A stretch of 64,000 nucleotides of DNA, taken from contig JAGVRJ010000002.1 in NCBI GenBank assembly GCA_019059635.1, forward strand, positions 868,001-932,000. Direction: 5' to 3'. Positions within the stretch are counted from its first letter, which is position 1. Each line of letters starts with the position of its first letter. This document shows positions 33,971 through 45,332 of the stretch, piece after piece. Made by a program: the position numbers and the translations under genes. The notes below the pieces were generated by a model. That model had not been told where the DNA came from. It was given only the letters and a program-made list of their open reading frames with translations, and made no database searches. The DNA comes from Proales similis (Eukaryota; Rotifera; Eurotatoria; Ploima; Proalidae).

Positions 33971-35961
33971 ATGACAGTGGAAACCGACTCGCCTAGCTTG
34001 GTACGGAGTTCAACAGTCCTACTCCTGGCCGGAACTGTGGCTTTTGTTTTCCTTCTGAACAAGTAGGCCAAACTTTTTGAGCAATGGACAGAATCAGGAA
34101 ATCGAGTTTGTGTTTAGAGTCAAAAACTTTTTGCATCTTAGAGGGCATTTTGAGCGAATGGGAGTGCCCCATTTGAAACCGTGGCCCCTCGTCGGAAATG
34201 TTGGAGCAATGATAAAAAAAGGAATCGTTACATTTGACTACGAATTGGCCACCGAATATGGACCAGTGGTGGGCTATTTTGAAGGAAGCACGCCCAACTT
34301 GATGATCAGTGATCCCAAAATGCTGAAATCGATTCTTATCAAAGACTTTTCGAGCTTCACAAATCGACGCGTGCGCTATTTTCCCTTTTTGAACTTTTGT
34401 TTTAAAGTTTCTGATCTTCTTTTCATTCAAGACCTTTGAAGCAAACAATTTAGAGCCGTTTAACAAATTTCTGACCGTTTTGAAAGGCGAAGAATGGAAG
34501 AATGTGCGATCGATTGTGTCCACTACGTTCACCAGTGGCAAGCTCAAGACCGTAAGATTTGCAAACTTCTTCCGACTCTTTGAATAAGCATAGATTTATT
34601 CGATTTACTTTAAAGATGACCAAGCCCATGCTTGTGTGCGCCAAAAATTTCGAGGAGGAGTTGGAAAAGATCGTTCAAGATAAAGGAGTTTTAGACACAA
34701 AGCTGTGAGTGGCCTTAACACTTACAATTTCTGCTCATTGACTGCAATTCGGGTTAAGAATGTTCGGAAGCTTCACTCTTGATATAATCACGTCGGCTTG
34801 TTTCGGAATTGAGGTCAACTCGATCAAAGATCCGAACAACGAGTTTCTCAAGCACTTGCAGACCGTTTTCGCTGGCTTGAGTAGACCTGGCTTGGTCTTG
34901 ATGCTGGTTTGTAAGTCAAGAACAATCTGATCTCGTCAAAAAATCTGAATTAATGGCTGCGATACGAAAAGTCGCTTTTCCCAACCTGGCCGCGTTTCTT
35001 ATTAAAAAAGGCTACATCAGCTTAATTGATCGAAATGCGATTAATTTTTTGCAAGAAGTTTCAACCGAGATCATCAGGAGAAGAAAGGAGGGAATTGACG
35101 TAAGACTTGAATTTTTCGATTTTTCGATCAAGAGAGTTCAAGTTAAAATCTCAAAGAGACGAGACGATTACATTCAAATCATGGTCGATCATGAAGCTGA
35201 AGAGACTGGCATCAATGGAGATAAAACCAGTGACGATAAAACCGATTCTAAGTGGCCGTTTTTGAAGAAGAAATTGACCAACGTCGAAATTTTGGCTCAG
35301 GCTATTCTATTTCTGATCGCCGGCTATGAGACGACTGCTTCAACTCTCGGCTTCATAGCACATAACCTGGCCCTGCATCCAGAGTATCAACAGAGATTAA
35401 TCGAAGAAGTGGATCAAGTGCTTGAAAAGCATGGCGAGGTCAGCTACGAGGCTGTGAACGAAATGCCCTTTATGGATGCCGTCATTGATGAGACACTCAG
35501 AATGTACCCAGCAGCTGTTCGATCAGACAGAGTGTGCACCAAAGACTATACCTACGAGAACATAAATATTAAAAAGGATCAGGTGGTGTCAGTGATGATC
35601 TGGGCTTTGCATCACGATCCGAGCATCTACCCTGAACCGGACCAATTTAGACCCGAGCGCTTCAGTCCAGAAAATAAACGCAGCATCCCGAACGAAGCCT
35701 ATCTCCCATTCGGTGCTGGCCCCCGCAACTGCATCGGAATGCGATTTGCTTTGCTGGAAATTAAGCTGCTTATGAGCACCATTCTTTCCAAATATAAATT
35801 AACCAAAATCGCCGAAACACAAGTAAGTCAGACATTAAATAGAAACGATCCGCACTAATTTAATGCAATGCTTTTTCTTCAAGGAAAAAATCGAATTCGA
35901 CTCTAGCGGCCTGCTCCGACCTAAAGTGCCCATTAAGGTCGGTGTTGTATCTAGATATTAA
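33971..35961 (+). CDS. Cytochrome P450, CYP3-like, copy A
   Basis: Eight exons (33971-34062, 34118-34370, 34432-34551, 34616-34704, 34759-34910, 34972-35099, 35157-35822, 35884-35961) give 525 residues. An N-terminal signal anchor (STVLLLAGTVAFVFLL) points to the ER membrane. Diagnostic motifs are all present: the I-helix AGYETT (about 333-338), the K-helix ETLR, the PERF region (FRPERFSPENK) and the haem-binding FGAGPRNCIG. Sequence around the C-helix (GEEWKNVRS) and throughout is of the CYP3 clan (CYP3/CYP6 like). Likely a monooxygenase of xenobiotic or lipid metabolism; the substrate cannot be told. Its paralogue lies inverted at 47110-49116 with the same intron positions. Confidence 0.94.
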
Positions 35962-36761
35962 ATTAGCTAATTGATTTCAAAATTAAATGACGAAATCGCC
36001 CGAATAAAATCTGCAAGAAGAGGTATTGAATTGAGTATTGAATGTTTAAATAAGAGGGCAACGGCTAATTAGAGTCTGCCGGCCACCATTCGCATGTAAA
36101 TTTGATTATCATGGTGTGGGCGGTTTGCAAACTAGGTCGAATATCAAGTGACGGTGGGCAAATTCGTCCCCTTTAGATCGCTTTAGAGCACACTGGCAAG
36201 TTGAAATTGGCCAAAAATGAAGTCGAACGAGCGCTATAACTGAGCGCGATTTAGTAAGGGCCAGTAGCTAAGGATCGAAGAGCGAATGAAAATGCGCGAG
36301 GCTTTCATAGCGCTGGCCAGAATATTCGATTAGGGCGGCCGGTTCTATTTTGTTTTGGCGAGTTGACAAATATTGGCTCGCATTGTTTTCCGATTTAATC
36401 AAAAATCGCACGAATTACGTCTGAAGAGTAGAAAGCGAATAAACTCTGAATTATGTTGTGACCAGCCATATTCGTCATCATTGCAGCTTTTTCTCGCTCA
36501 AATTAGTTTCAATTTTGCTTGTTTCTTTGATTCTGTGCATAGGAGCCTTATCAGCGTTAAAGGGCTCAAATTAAATTAGAATTGACTTTGTATACGTTTG
36601 ACTTGCGAGGTCGAGCGTCGTTGTCATAGAGTTCTATTTTTGCGCCAACGTGCTCGTTTCTCTTGTTGTTATTGTTGCCGCTGTTGTTCGCCGATTGTAC
36701 ATTTCAACACATTTCTGATCCTGACCTAAATTTGCAGGCGCCAATAGTCCAAGTTAAATAG
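35962..36761. other. Intergenic, P450 A to CEP57
   Basis: An 800-bp gap. It has the P450 poly(A) signal (AATAAA near 36004), then unremarkable DNA. A TTTGCAG acceptor-like site at 36737 lies 24 bases before the CEP57 ATG. A 68-residue frame at 36373-36579 starts at TTG and is not supported. Confidence 0.5.
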
Positions 36762-38184
36762 ATGGCCGAGGCGTTGAGCGAATATTCAGCGACCATCTAT
36801 CGGCCGTATCCGGCCGATCGTCCATTCATCAACTCGACTGACTTGACGGTCCATCGAAGACATGTCAATCTAAGTAAAGCATATCCGGAGAGCAGCCGTG
36901 ACGGTAAATGTTTTTTAGCCAAGTTCAGAAGGCGACCCGCTTTTGATCGATTTCGCACTTAAACAGATATATTGAGCTCGCTGAGATCAATTCATTTGAG
37001 AATCAAGGCGCTAAGCGATGGCACTAGAGCCAGAACGGCAGAACAAGGAAATTTAGACCACTCACTCAACACACAGGACGACGTCGACTTTAGTGATGAC
37101 GGTGTATCATTCGAGGACGGTCTAAGAGACAGTCGATGGATCGAGCAAGTTCCGAACAAGTTGGCCAGTTTAGATCAAAAGACACACGAGACCGAAGAGA
37201 GAGTGCGAGAGCTCGAAAGACAACTTGAGCGAATGAGGTTTTTGCTCAGGCAAGAGAGCAGCCTAAAAGAGAGCCGGCAAGCGAAACATGTTCAAAAACC
37301 GATCGTTCTCAGTCCGGAGCATGTCAACACAGCCACTCAAACCAGCGAAAAGAATCAAAAAGAAAATTTCAAATCTGTTCCTACCCAAACCGTGGCTTAT
37401 CGACCAAGAAGCCAATCCCTCGACCGAAGACAAACAAAAAGCAACAATGAAATTCCATTCGTTGTCGGAAAAGTAATTTTTCCTTCTTTTTCTCAATTAT
37501 AACAAACTGGTGTCACTTGGCCTGTTCAAGTCAACAACTCGAAGCCACAATCTGGGCTTGAACATTCAACGAGTTTTCTCGCTCATCAAAAACAGCAAAC
37601 CAAAATTGAACGAGCAATCGACTTTGATGAAGCCGAACCGAACCGAAAGGAATGAATCAGCCTTGAGAAGAAGCAATACGATGGTGAAACCGGCTAGAGA
37701 CATCCATGATCGAACAGCTACAAATGAGCTACTTTCTGCCCGACGAGTTGAGCTGCATGAGAAGTTTCTTAATGAATTCAGTTCTTTGGCAAGGTAGTGT
37801 TCAAAATATTAGAAAAGTAATCTCAATTTTATTTAAACCGGAATCAAAACAGCGAATTCGAGTCAGTAAGCAAGAGAATGCTTGCTTGTGGGAATGCTGC
37901 TCTAAAACAAGAGTATGAGAGTCAGCTTGAGTATTTGCATGAAAAAATGAGGCTCAAGTTAGAACAAATCGACAGAATCCGAGTCTTGATTAAAGTAAGG
38001 ATATAATGAAAACAATTTGACGCATTCATTGACGTTAATTGACACGCTGTCGATCAAAAAAAAGAGTCAGCAGCCGCAAACAAAATATTCAACCGTTGCT
38101 AGAACAGTGAATCCTTCCAAGCCACCTCTGGAGCTCTTCAAACGTATTCGTGAGCTCCAAAGCGAACTCTTGAGCTCAAAGTAG
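36762..38184 (+). CDS. CEP57: Centrosomal protein CEP57/translokin homologue
   Basis: Exons 36762-36903, 36967-37472, 37531-37793, 37853-37994 and 38065-38184 give 390 residues. The N-terminal half has a coiled coil (ERVRELERQLERMRFLLRQE). Centrally the CEP57 microtubule-binding signature is recognisable: PFVVGKSTTRSHNLGLNIQR followed by VFSLIK. A second coiled coil (EYESQLEYLHEKMRLKLEQ) follows. CEP57 proteins sit in pericentriolar material and control centriole duplication and microtubule anchoring. It is shorter than the roughly 500-residue vertebrate protein. The assignment rests on the PFV.G.S...SH motif and the architecture, so CEP57L1 is equally possible. Confidence 0.82.
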
Positions 38185-38483
38185 CCCAAGTTTCAATCAT
38201 GGATTAAATTTTATTGAATCAAATAAATTGAAGCTTTTTATCGCTTATATAAGAGTCTGGTCTGTTTTTAAGGGCAATGAGGTAATCCGCTGGTCATTAA
38301 GAAGGACGGCGTGCCGCCCAAAAAGCGTGCATAATCAACGCTTTCAATCGGCTGCGCAAAATCGGCGCTCAGCCTCTCAAAACAATACATATACAACTTC
38401 GGAAGGATAGAGTCGCAGATGGCTTTAGTGAATTGTCCACTCGATTGGTTAGTTGCGAAAGAATAGTCTTTCTAGCCACTGAA

Positions 38484-40408
38484 ATGGGTGGTGCAGAGTG
38501 TCTGGCTAAGTTGGATCGAATTCTGTCGGAAGAGAAGTCAACTCTTGTGTCAACGGTTCGAGATTTTAGTTCGCAATATGGAAGAGAGTATGGGAAAGCC
38601 TACTCTATGTCCAATCTTTGTGGACGGCCTTTCAACTATCCAGCATACGGCGATTTTATCGAATCAGCTTCCTTGGTTGGTATTTTGTCTTTTGACCACT
38701 TTTGCAAAAGTATTTTATTTATCAACAGCGAACATACGGTCCGTGGTGGTCTAGTTCACCTTACTCAATCCAGCTTCCTCGCCAGCCCTGCAGTCCGAAA
38801 TTCATCAGCCAGGACTTTGTAGGTATTTATGGCGTCTGCATTTATCAGGTAAAAATCGCTCCGCTTACCCACTTGGCCTCCAACAGAAGTGGAGATGAGA
38901 GAGAAGCTGTCGATCGAGTCGGTTGTCGTCTACGAGACCTACAATCCGGGCGCAGTGGTGGCAATATTCGCGTTTGATTACCTGAGCGAGCGATGGCTTC
39001 AGCTGTGGTCAATATTCGACCAAGAGGGAATGGACTCGAACGAAAAGGCCCGGAAGAGAGCGAAGTGTCCACCGTGCTCACAAGCATTCGCGCCGAATCT
39101 GACCAGGAAGGGAGTGTACAGCGATCGGATTCGGCTTGAGTTCGAGCACTCGTGCTTGGAATATTACTACGAGGCAGAGGCTGTGGAAGTCAGGGGACGA
39201 GCGTTTGACCGAATCACATGCAAAAAGTTGGCGAGTGACTTGCTGACAACCGCTGGGCTTCTATTTGGGGAATTGAGTGCACCGCCAATAGGAGATGAGG
39301 CTGTTTCCAAGTTATCAAGCGATCAAACCCTCATGAAACTGATGCATGTTCCCAATGAAATTCTTCAGAAGATTCTCAGATATTTGGATCTCAGGTCCTT
39401 GTTCTCGCTAAGAGCAACTTGTCACAGAATGAAGAGAGTTTGCGACTCAAGTGATCGACTGCGAATCCTTGATCTACAAGCTTACTGGCATCAGCTGAAC
39501 GAGCAGGCGTTGGACACGTTCACTTCAATGCCCATCAAATACCAGCAGCTCAATCTGGCCTGGACCAAGTTCCCGTCCAGTCGACCGTTGAGGAGGTGAG
39601 TCGAACAAAGCAGTTGGCTGCTCGTCCCCAGGCACTCACTCAGTTCTGGTCTAGTTTACTATCGACGTCTTGCTCGGAGCTGAGCGTTCTGAAACTGGAC
39701 TGCTGCCAGTTCGTTGATGGCGAGGCACTCCGAGTGCTGAGTGTGAGCTGCAGCCAACTAGAAGAGCTGAGCTTGAGCTCTTGCCAAGGGATTATGTCAG
39801 ATAAATTCGGCTACCTCGGCGACCTTAAGAAATTGAACAAATTGAATGTTTATCGAACTTTTATCTGTTCTGACTCGTTGCTCAGCATATTAGATAGCGG
39901 TGTAAAGTTGAAGCATCTCAATTTGGGATCGTGCGTTCAGATATCAGACTTGAACGCGGTTTTAGAGGCGATCGGGAGAATGTGTCCTTCGATTGAGTCA
40001 CTTGATCTTTGGAGGGCTACCTCACTGACAGATATTGGACTGAGCTCACTAGCCAATCACTGCCATCAGCTGAGGGAGTTGGATCTCGGATGCTGCGGTC
40101 GCGACGCATTTTCACATTCGACCTTGTGCGCCCTTATTTCGAAATCGCCAGGACTGGAGAGGCTTCGGCTAGCCTCCATTTCAGTGCCCAACGATGTAAT
40201 ATTCCACATTTGCTCGTTTTTGCCCGGTATCAAGCAGCTGGATATTATGGCGTCGACTGATATTCATCACAGAGAGCTGGAACTGCTGCTCTCGCGATGC
40301 TCGAAGCTCGAGTTTCTTGATATATCCTTTTGCAAACAGCTTGAATTTCAACAAGTAAAAGAGCTTGGCGAAAAGTTTCCAGCTTGCTCAATTCGCTGGA
40401 GATGTTGA
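38484..40408 (+). CDS. FBXL4: F-box/LRR protein FBXL4, copy 2
   Basis: Four exons: 38484-38675, 38729-38822, 38887-39595 and 39655-40408, giving 582 residues. The discoidin-like part (VRDFSSQYGREYG, SPKFISQDFVEVEM), F-box (VPNEILQKILRYLDL, about 247-285) and LRRs are intact, so it looks functional. Compared with copy 1 it has a shorter N-terminus without an obvious mitochondrial presequence, lacks two 3' introns, and ends CSIRWRC instead of the conserved basic tail. The start is the ATG at 38484; a CTTTCTAG acceptor-like site ends at 38475. A different location or substrate from copy 1 is possible. Exon 3's donor joins AG to T after a 59-bp intron that is identical in both copies. Confidence 0.92.
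38727..39196 (+). repeat. Inverted near-identical block 1, arm in FBXL4 copy 2
   Basis: Partner of 32621-33090 (470 bp, 4 mismatches, no gaps). Copy 2 diverges immediately before the exon 2 acceptor and immediately after GTCAGGGG. Confidence 0.94.
39453..39785 (+). repeat. Inverted near-identical block 2, arm in FBXL4 copy 2
   Basis: Partner of 32029-32361 (333 bp, 4 mismatches, no gaps). Between this block and block 1 the copies are clearly diverged over about 256 bp, with insertions and deletions. Confidence 0.93.
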
Positions 40409-40647
40409 CTTTTTAAAATGAATAAACAGCCATCGCAGGTCGATCACCAGAGCTCATTCGCATTCATTTCCATTCAAGCTCAAGTTTAAATTGCCATAGA
40501 TTAAACACGTGCTGACAGCTTGAGGCCATTTATTTGTTTTGTTATCAAAATACGAATACATTCTAAATGCCGTTGGGCAATTGGTACATGAAACTAATGT
40601 TTACAGATTTTCTAGCTGGACGAATTCGAAGCTGTCATGCGAGAGGC

Positions 40648-41668
40648 CTAGTCAAGTTTGAGAAAAAGCACCACAGGGCAGTGATCGCTGCCAAACACAT
40701 TTGGACGAATCAGACTATCCACCAAATTGGCCTTGAGCCTCTCGGACAACACAAAGTAGTCTAGTCGCCAGCCGATATTTTTTTGTCTTGCGTTGCTAAA
40801 ATAGCTCCAATAAGTGTACTGGTCTTTGAGATTGGGATAGAGTACGCGGAACGAGTCGATAAAACCGGAAGCTAGCAAGTTGGAGAAACAGTCGCGTTCC
40901 TCTTTGGTGAAGCCGGCTGATTTTCTGTTTGACTCGGGGTTTTTAATGTCAATTTCATTGTGAGCCACGTTTAAATCGCCGCACCAGATCACCGGTTTCT
41001 GCTTATCCAATGAACAGATAAATTCCTTGAAGGCCTTTTCCCATTCCATTCGGAATCCGAGACGGATCAGACCTCGACTCGAGTTCGGAATGTAGCTGTT
41101 TATGAGAATAAACTTTTCGTATTCTGCCACTATAACTCGGCCCTCGTTGTCGAACTTGGGCGCATTTATTCCATAAGTGACCTTTAGCGGCTTCTGTTTG
41201 GTTAACAATCCAACCCCTGAGTAACCTTGTTTCTCGCCTGATGACCAATACGAGTGGTAGCCTTTCATCTCGGCCTTGATCGGAATTTTCAGTTTGTCGC
41301 ACTTGGTCTCCTGGCAGCAGAATATGTCTGGTTCTTCGGCTTTCAAATAGTCCATGCCGTTGTAATCCAGCCAGGAGCGAATTCCGTTTACGTTCCATGA
41401 AACTATTTTCAGATTGAACTCTTGTCCATTCGAGGGTTTTGACAGCGATTCGCGTGTCCAAGTCGACGTGACACTTTCGCCAGGCGTTCCGCTTTTCTCG
41501 TCTTCAGAATCAACTGTCGACGATTTTGCCTTCTTCTCTTTGCTCGAGTCGACCGGGGCTGATTCGCTACTGCTCGCCTTTTTTCAAGTCACTTTAAGGC
41601 TATGAATACTCGTTTGAGGCCCAATTCTATGTTACCTTGCGTTTGGTTGCCGAACGTTTGGGTGGCAT
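40648..41668 (-). CDS. APEX1: AP endonuclease 1 (base-excision repair)
   Basis: A short first exon (41668-41636, MPPKRSATKRK) joins across a 58-bp intron to 41577-40648, giving 320 residues. It cuts DNA 5' to abasic sites. Catalytic signatures of the exonuclease III fold are complete: VSWNVNGIRS, CCQETKCDK, YSGVGLL, CGDLNVAHNEID, NIGWRLDYFVLS and GSDHCPVVLFL. The N-terminus is basic then Ser/Glu-rich, serving as nuclear localisation and flexible tail, as in the animal enzyme. An acceptor-like TGTCTTTAG lies at 41694 before the ATG. It is convergent with FBXL4 copy 2. Confidence 0.96.
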
Positions 41669-42007
41669 AGCTATCGTGCTCAACAGGCTGGCTCTAAAGA
41701 CAGATTGAAAATGTCGAATGATTGGTCTCATGTTGCTCTAAAGTGGAGTTTTCAGACTGTGAATGTGTGCGTGTGCCTGCATGTTTGAGCATGTGTGAGC
41801 ATTGCCCGGTTGCCATGAGCGAAGACAAACTAGATCACAATTTACGCATGAAAGATGTTCTCTAGTATCGAAGCGCAAACCTAACTTCCCAATAAACAGA
41901 ATTTGCAGGCCGATAAGTACATAAGGTAATTAATCCAACCGATTCTACGAGAGCCTGATTCATTATTCCAACTCGCCAGAGTTCATTCGTTTAGATTTAG
42001 AGCAAAA
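41669..42007. other. Divergent intergenic region, APEX1 and taxilin
   Basis: A 339-bp bidirectional promoter region. A TG-rich stretch lies near 41756-41805. No gene was recognised. Confidence 0.5.
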
Positions 42008-43480
42008 ATGAGCACGGTTCATGTGGAAGAAATAGAAACGGGTCTGCAGCAACAATGCGACATCTCATCCAGCGTAAACGCATCCGAATCGCAACAAAGC
42101 GAAGGCTCTAGCAAGAACAGAAAGAAACTTGACAAGCTCATCGGTTGGTCATTAATTCAGATAGCTCAACCTGCTGGCGGCATCTCATTCTTTTCTCTCA
42201 AGAGGGCGTTTTGAGGCGAATAAGTGTGAACAGCGGTTCAATTGAAGATAAATACTATGGGCTCGTTCAAGCTTATCTTGATCAACAGGAGACTCTCAAG
42301 AAACAGCAGCTGAACGCCAAAGATATGGAAAAGAACATTTCGAATATGAAAAAGCAGCTCGATCAGGCCCAGACTGAAGTGAACAAAGTATTGGCTGCCA
42401 AGGAAAAGTTAGAGGCTTTGTGCCGAGAGCTGCAAAAGCACAACAAGCAAATTAAGGAGGATAACATTGAACGCATTCGGCTAGAGGAAGAGAAACGAAA
42501 AGAGATCAGCAGCAAATTTCAGGTGGGGTTCATTTCACATCGCTGCTGTCCCAGCTCTCGACTAGAACTGTTCTTGAAGAGTGCGATCGAAGAGATCAAT
42601 GGCCAGGTTAGCGAGAATACAGAACGCAATAAAAAGCTGATTGAGGAGAACGCCCAAATGAGCACTAAAATGAAAGCTCTCATTGAACAGTATGAGCTTA
42701 GAGAACAGGTTTGAATTTGAATCTAAAGCGAATTAGTTGCTTTAACAAAACTCGACTCAACAGCACATCGAGAAAATCAACAAGCATAAAGATCTGGAAG
42801 TGCAATTGGCCAATACAAAGCTTCAGCAGAGCGAGCTCAAGATTGCCGAAATGGCAGAGCGAAACAAACTCGTAATCTAAGTCTACAATCAATTATCGAA
42901 CGATCAAATAGTCCAAGGAAACTTTCTTTTTTAAAAGATCGAAGTCAATTGTGGAGAGTTGATTAAAAAGTGCAAGTTGCACGAAGAGACTGAGAAACAG
43001 CTTAGGAAGCAGATTAGCACATACTCCGAAAAGTATGAAGAATTTCAAGACACTCTGAAGAAGAGCAATCAGACATTTGAGTCGTTCAAGAGCGAAATGG
43101 ACAAAGTAAAATCTGGTTCTTCAATCTCGCCCTGATTAGGCCCTGAAAAATTTGATTGTCAAAGGCCAGAAAGAAAACGAAAAAAATCGAAGACGAGTCC
43201 AAGCAGTGGAGGCAAAAGTTTGAAAAGTGCTCTGAGAGCCTGGCCACCTCAGTCCGTTTGGTGAGTCGGGTTCAATAATAAAATTTGATTTGCTTCTCCT
43301 AAGTAGTTAATCAAGAATGAAGATATGGACAGCAAAATAAAGAAAATTGAAGCGCGAAACGAAGCACTTGAGAAGCTCTGCCGTGCGCTTCAGGACGAGA
43401 GGAATGAATTAAAGAAGCAAGTTGAGCAAGTAGAGCCAAAAAATGAAGAAAAGAATGATGAAACAGCCGAGGAAAAATGA
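42008..43480 (+). CDS. TXLNA: Taxilin (syntaxin-binding coiled-coil protein)
   Basis: Seven exons: 42008-42143, 42203-42522, 42580-42708, 42764-42871, 42938-43105, 43165-43260 and 43307-43480, giving 376 residues. Almost all of it is coiled coil. Taxilin landmarks are clear: KLEALCRELQKHNKQIKEDN, then IEQYELREQHIEKINKHKDL, EKYEEFQDTLKKSNQTFESF, and near the end LEKLCRALQDERNELKK. Taxilins bind syntaxins and act in vesicle traffic. The N-terminal disordered part is shorter than in vertebrates (about 546 residues), so I cannot tell alpha, beta and gamma forms apart; the symbol is nominal. Confidence 0.92.
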
Positions 43481-43944
43481 AGTCTTACTTGATATTGGCG
43501 AGCTTGAATTGCAGACTGGCGTGCTAGTGGGATCCTTTTTTTTAATTAATTTAACTTTGCGGTTGCATTCGGCTATTGAATGCTGAACCCAAATAAGCGT
43601 TGCGCAAAAATAAAATGACAAATCGCAGCAAGTCTTTGTTTTTAATGTCATATAGCCGAACAAGAGGGGTCGGTCAAGGCAAATGGATTGGTTTTGTGCT
43701 TTCCAATCTTTTGCTATTAACATTCTGAATTGAGAAGATGGCAAGTCAGAATGTTGTGTTAGTTTTGATCGCTCGCTCAGGCGCCTCCTAATTATGCCCG
43801 TTATCACGCCTGTGTCTCAGGGCCATTTCTTTTTTTTTGCCCGCGACACAGAGCTTAGAACGGCAGCCGATTAATTCAGTGATTCAGTCATTATAGAGAG
43901 GCAAGGTGAAATAAATTCAAGGAATTTAGTGCAGTTGATCGGAA
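43481..43944. other. Intergenic, taxilin to TSG101
   Basis: A 464-bp gap with no supportable gene. A minus-strand frame at 43409-43807 is hydrophobic at its end but overlaps taxilin coding sequence and has no match. TTTAG and GCAG acceptor-like sites sit about 10-20 bases before the TSG101 ATG. Confidence 0.5.
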
Positions 43945-45153
43945 ATGTCGGGTAGCGATCGAATGATTAGCGATGTGCTCAATCGCTGCCAGTACAAATA
44001 CAAAGACATCTCGAAGAGGGATCTGTCCGCAGCGCTCAACTATTTCAAAGAACTGGCGCTTAAAGTAGACAAATATGTCTACCCAAACGGAGAAGAAAAG
44101 GAGCTTGTCACGCTGACTGGCACCATACCGGTGAACTTTCGCAACAATCGCTACAACATACCCGTGCAGGTCTATCTGTCAGACACGCATCCGTATGTGC
44201 CCCCAATCGCCTACGTGCGGCCAACCTCCGACATGAGCATAAACGTGTCCGAGACGGTTGACGCAAGCGGCCGGGTCAGCATACCTTATCTTAGCGAATG
44301 GAAGTATCCGAGCTCCGACCTCTACATGATGCTCAATCTAATGTCGATTAAATTCGGAGAGCAAACACCACTTTACTCCAAACCGGCCGGATCGCGAGCC
44401 ACAAGCTCTTATCCTTCAACTCAGCCCGTAAACACTCGGCCTCCGTACCCGATTGCGGGTTATCCTGTACAGCAGCCATATCCGACCGAACAGCCAAGAT
44501 TCAATCCGCCTTATTCAAGCAATCCGTACTACCCGATGCCTTCGCCACAGCCCGTTTCTCACCTTAAAAGTGGCTCCAGTGGCAGTCTGGGCCAGACTCG
44601 ACCTGCCCTGAGCCATCCGCAGATGAGCGGTGGATACGCGGACGAAACCATTAGACCCGAGCACTACAGAATGTCCTTGGTCTCGGCCGTGCAAGACAAG
44701 TCCAGGAAGAGGTTCAACGAACTAAAAGAAGAGCGCTCTATTGAAATAGAATCTTTGCGAAAGACCAAAAGCGACCTTGAAGCAAACGAGCTGTTTCTCA
44801 ACTCCATACTTGGCAACGCAGACGACGAAATCGACAACATTCGCACGCTAACTCAAGATTTGCGGACGAAAACCGCTCAAATAAATGAAAAGCTAAGTCA
44901 ACTGCAGTATAGAGACAAGTCGAATGTCGAAGATGTAGTAATCACCACAACTCCTCTGTACCAGCAGTTGCTGACCTTGTACGCCGAAGAGCTGGCCATT
45001 CAGGACCTTCTGTTCTATTTGAGTGAAGGCTTGAGTCACGGCACAATTTCGTTGGACAATTTTCTTAAGCAGATTCGAATGCTGTCCCGCAAACAATTTT
45101 TTCTTCGCGCTACGATGCAGTTGGCCAGGGAAAAGGCCGCGTTGCCCGTTTAG
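43945..45153 (+). CDS. TSG101: ESCRT-I subunit TSG101
   Basis: A single exon, 402 residues, near the usual 390. It recognises ubiquitin and P(T/S)AP motifs and sorts cargo into multivesicular bodies. The UEV domain covers about 1-145 (TGTIPVNFRNNRYNIPVQVY, HPYVPPIAYVRPTS, YLSEWKYPSSDLYMML) and lacks the E2 catalytic Cys. A Pro/Tyr/Ser-rich linker (about 150-235) follows, then a coiled-coil stalk (about 250-330) and the C-terminal steadiness box (AIQDLLFYLSEGLSHGTISL..FLKQIRMLSRKQF). An AATAAA is near 45199. SAP18 follows on the same strand 180 bp later. Confidence 0.97.
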   Translation: MSGSDRMISDVLNRCQYKYKDISKRDLSAALNYFKELALKVDKYVYPNGEEKELVTLTGTIPVNFRNNRYNIPVQVYLSDTHPYVPPIAYVRPTSDMSINVSETVDASGRVSIPYLSEWKYPSSDLYMMLNLMSIKFGEQTPLYSKPAGSRATSSYPSTQPVNTRPPYPIAGYPVQQPYPTEQPRFNPPYSSNPYYPMPSPQPVSHLKSGSSGSLGQTRPALSHPQMSGGYADETIRPEHYRMSLVSAVQDKSRKRFNELKEERSIEIESLRKTKSDLEANELFLNSILGNADDEIDNIRTLTQDLRTKTAQINEKLSQLQYRDKSNVEDVVITTTPLYQQLLTLYAEELAIQDLLFYLSEGLSHGTISLDNFLKQIRMLSRKQFFLRATMQLAREKAALPV

Positions 45154-45332
45154 ATATTTATTCGTTTCATTGCTTGCGCACAATTCATTGTACTCATTAA
45201 TAAACGCTTTTTGAACGCTTCTCATCTCCGACAGCAGACTAAAGCCAGCTGTGAGAAAGGCCTCGACTCCTTTCTGTGTTGTTGTTGTTGTTTAGACTTT
45301 GCCTCACAAACCTATTCAATTCTTAATTTTAG

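Noticed and set aside
33993-34547. 184-residue minus-strand frame
   Set aside because: It is a shadow of exons 1-3 of P450 copy A and crosses its introns.
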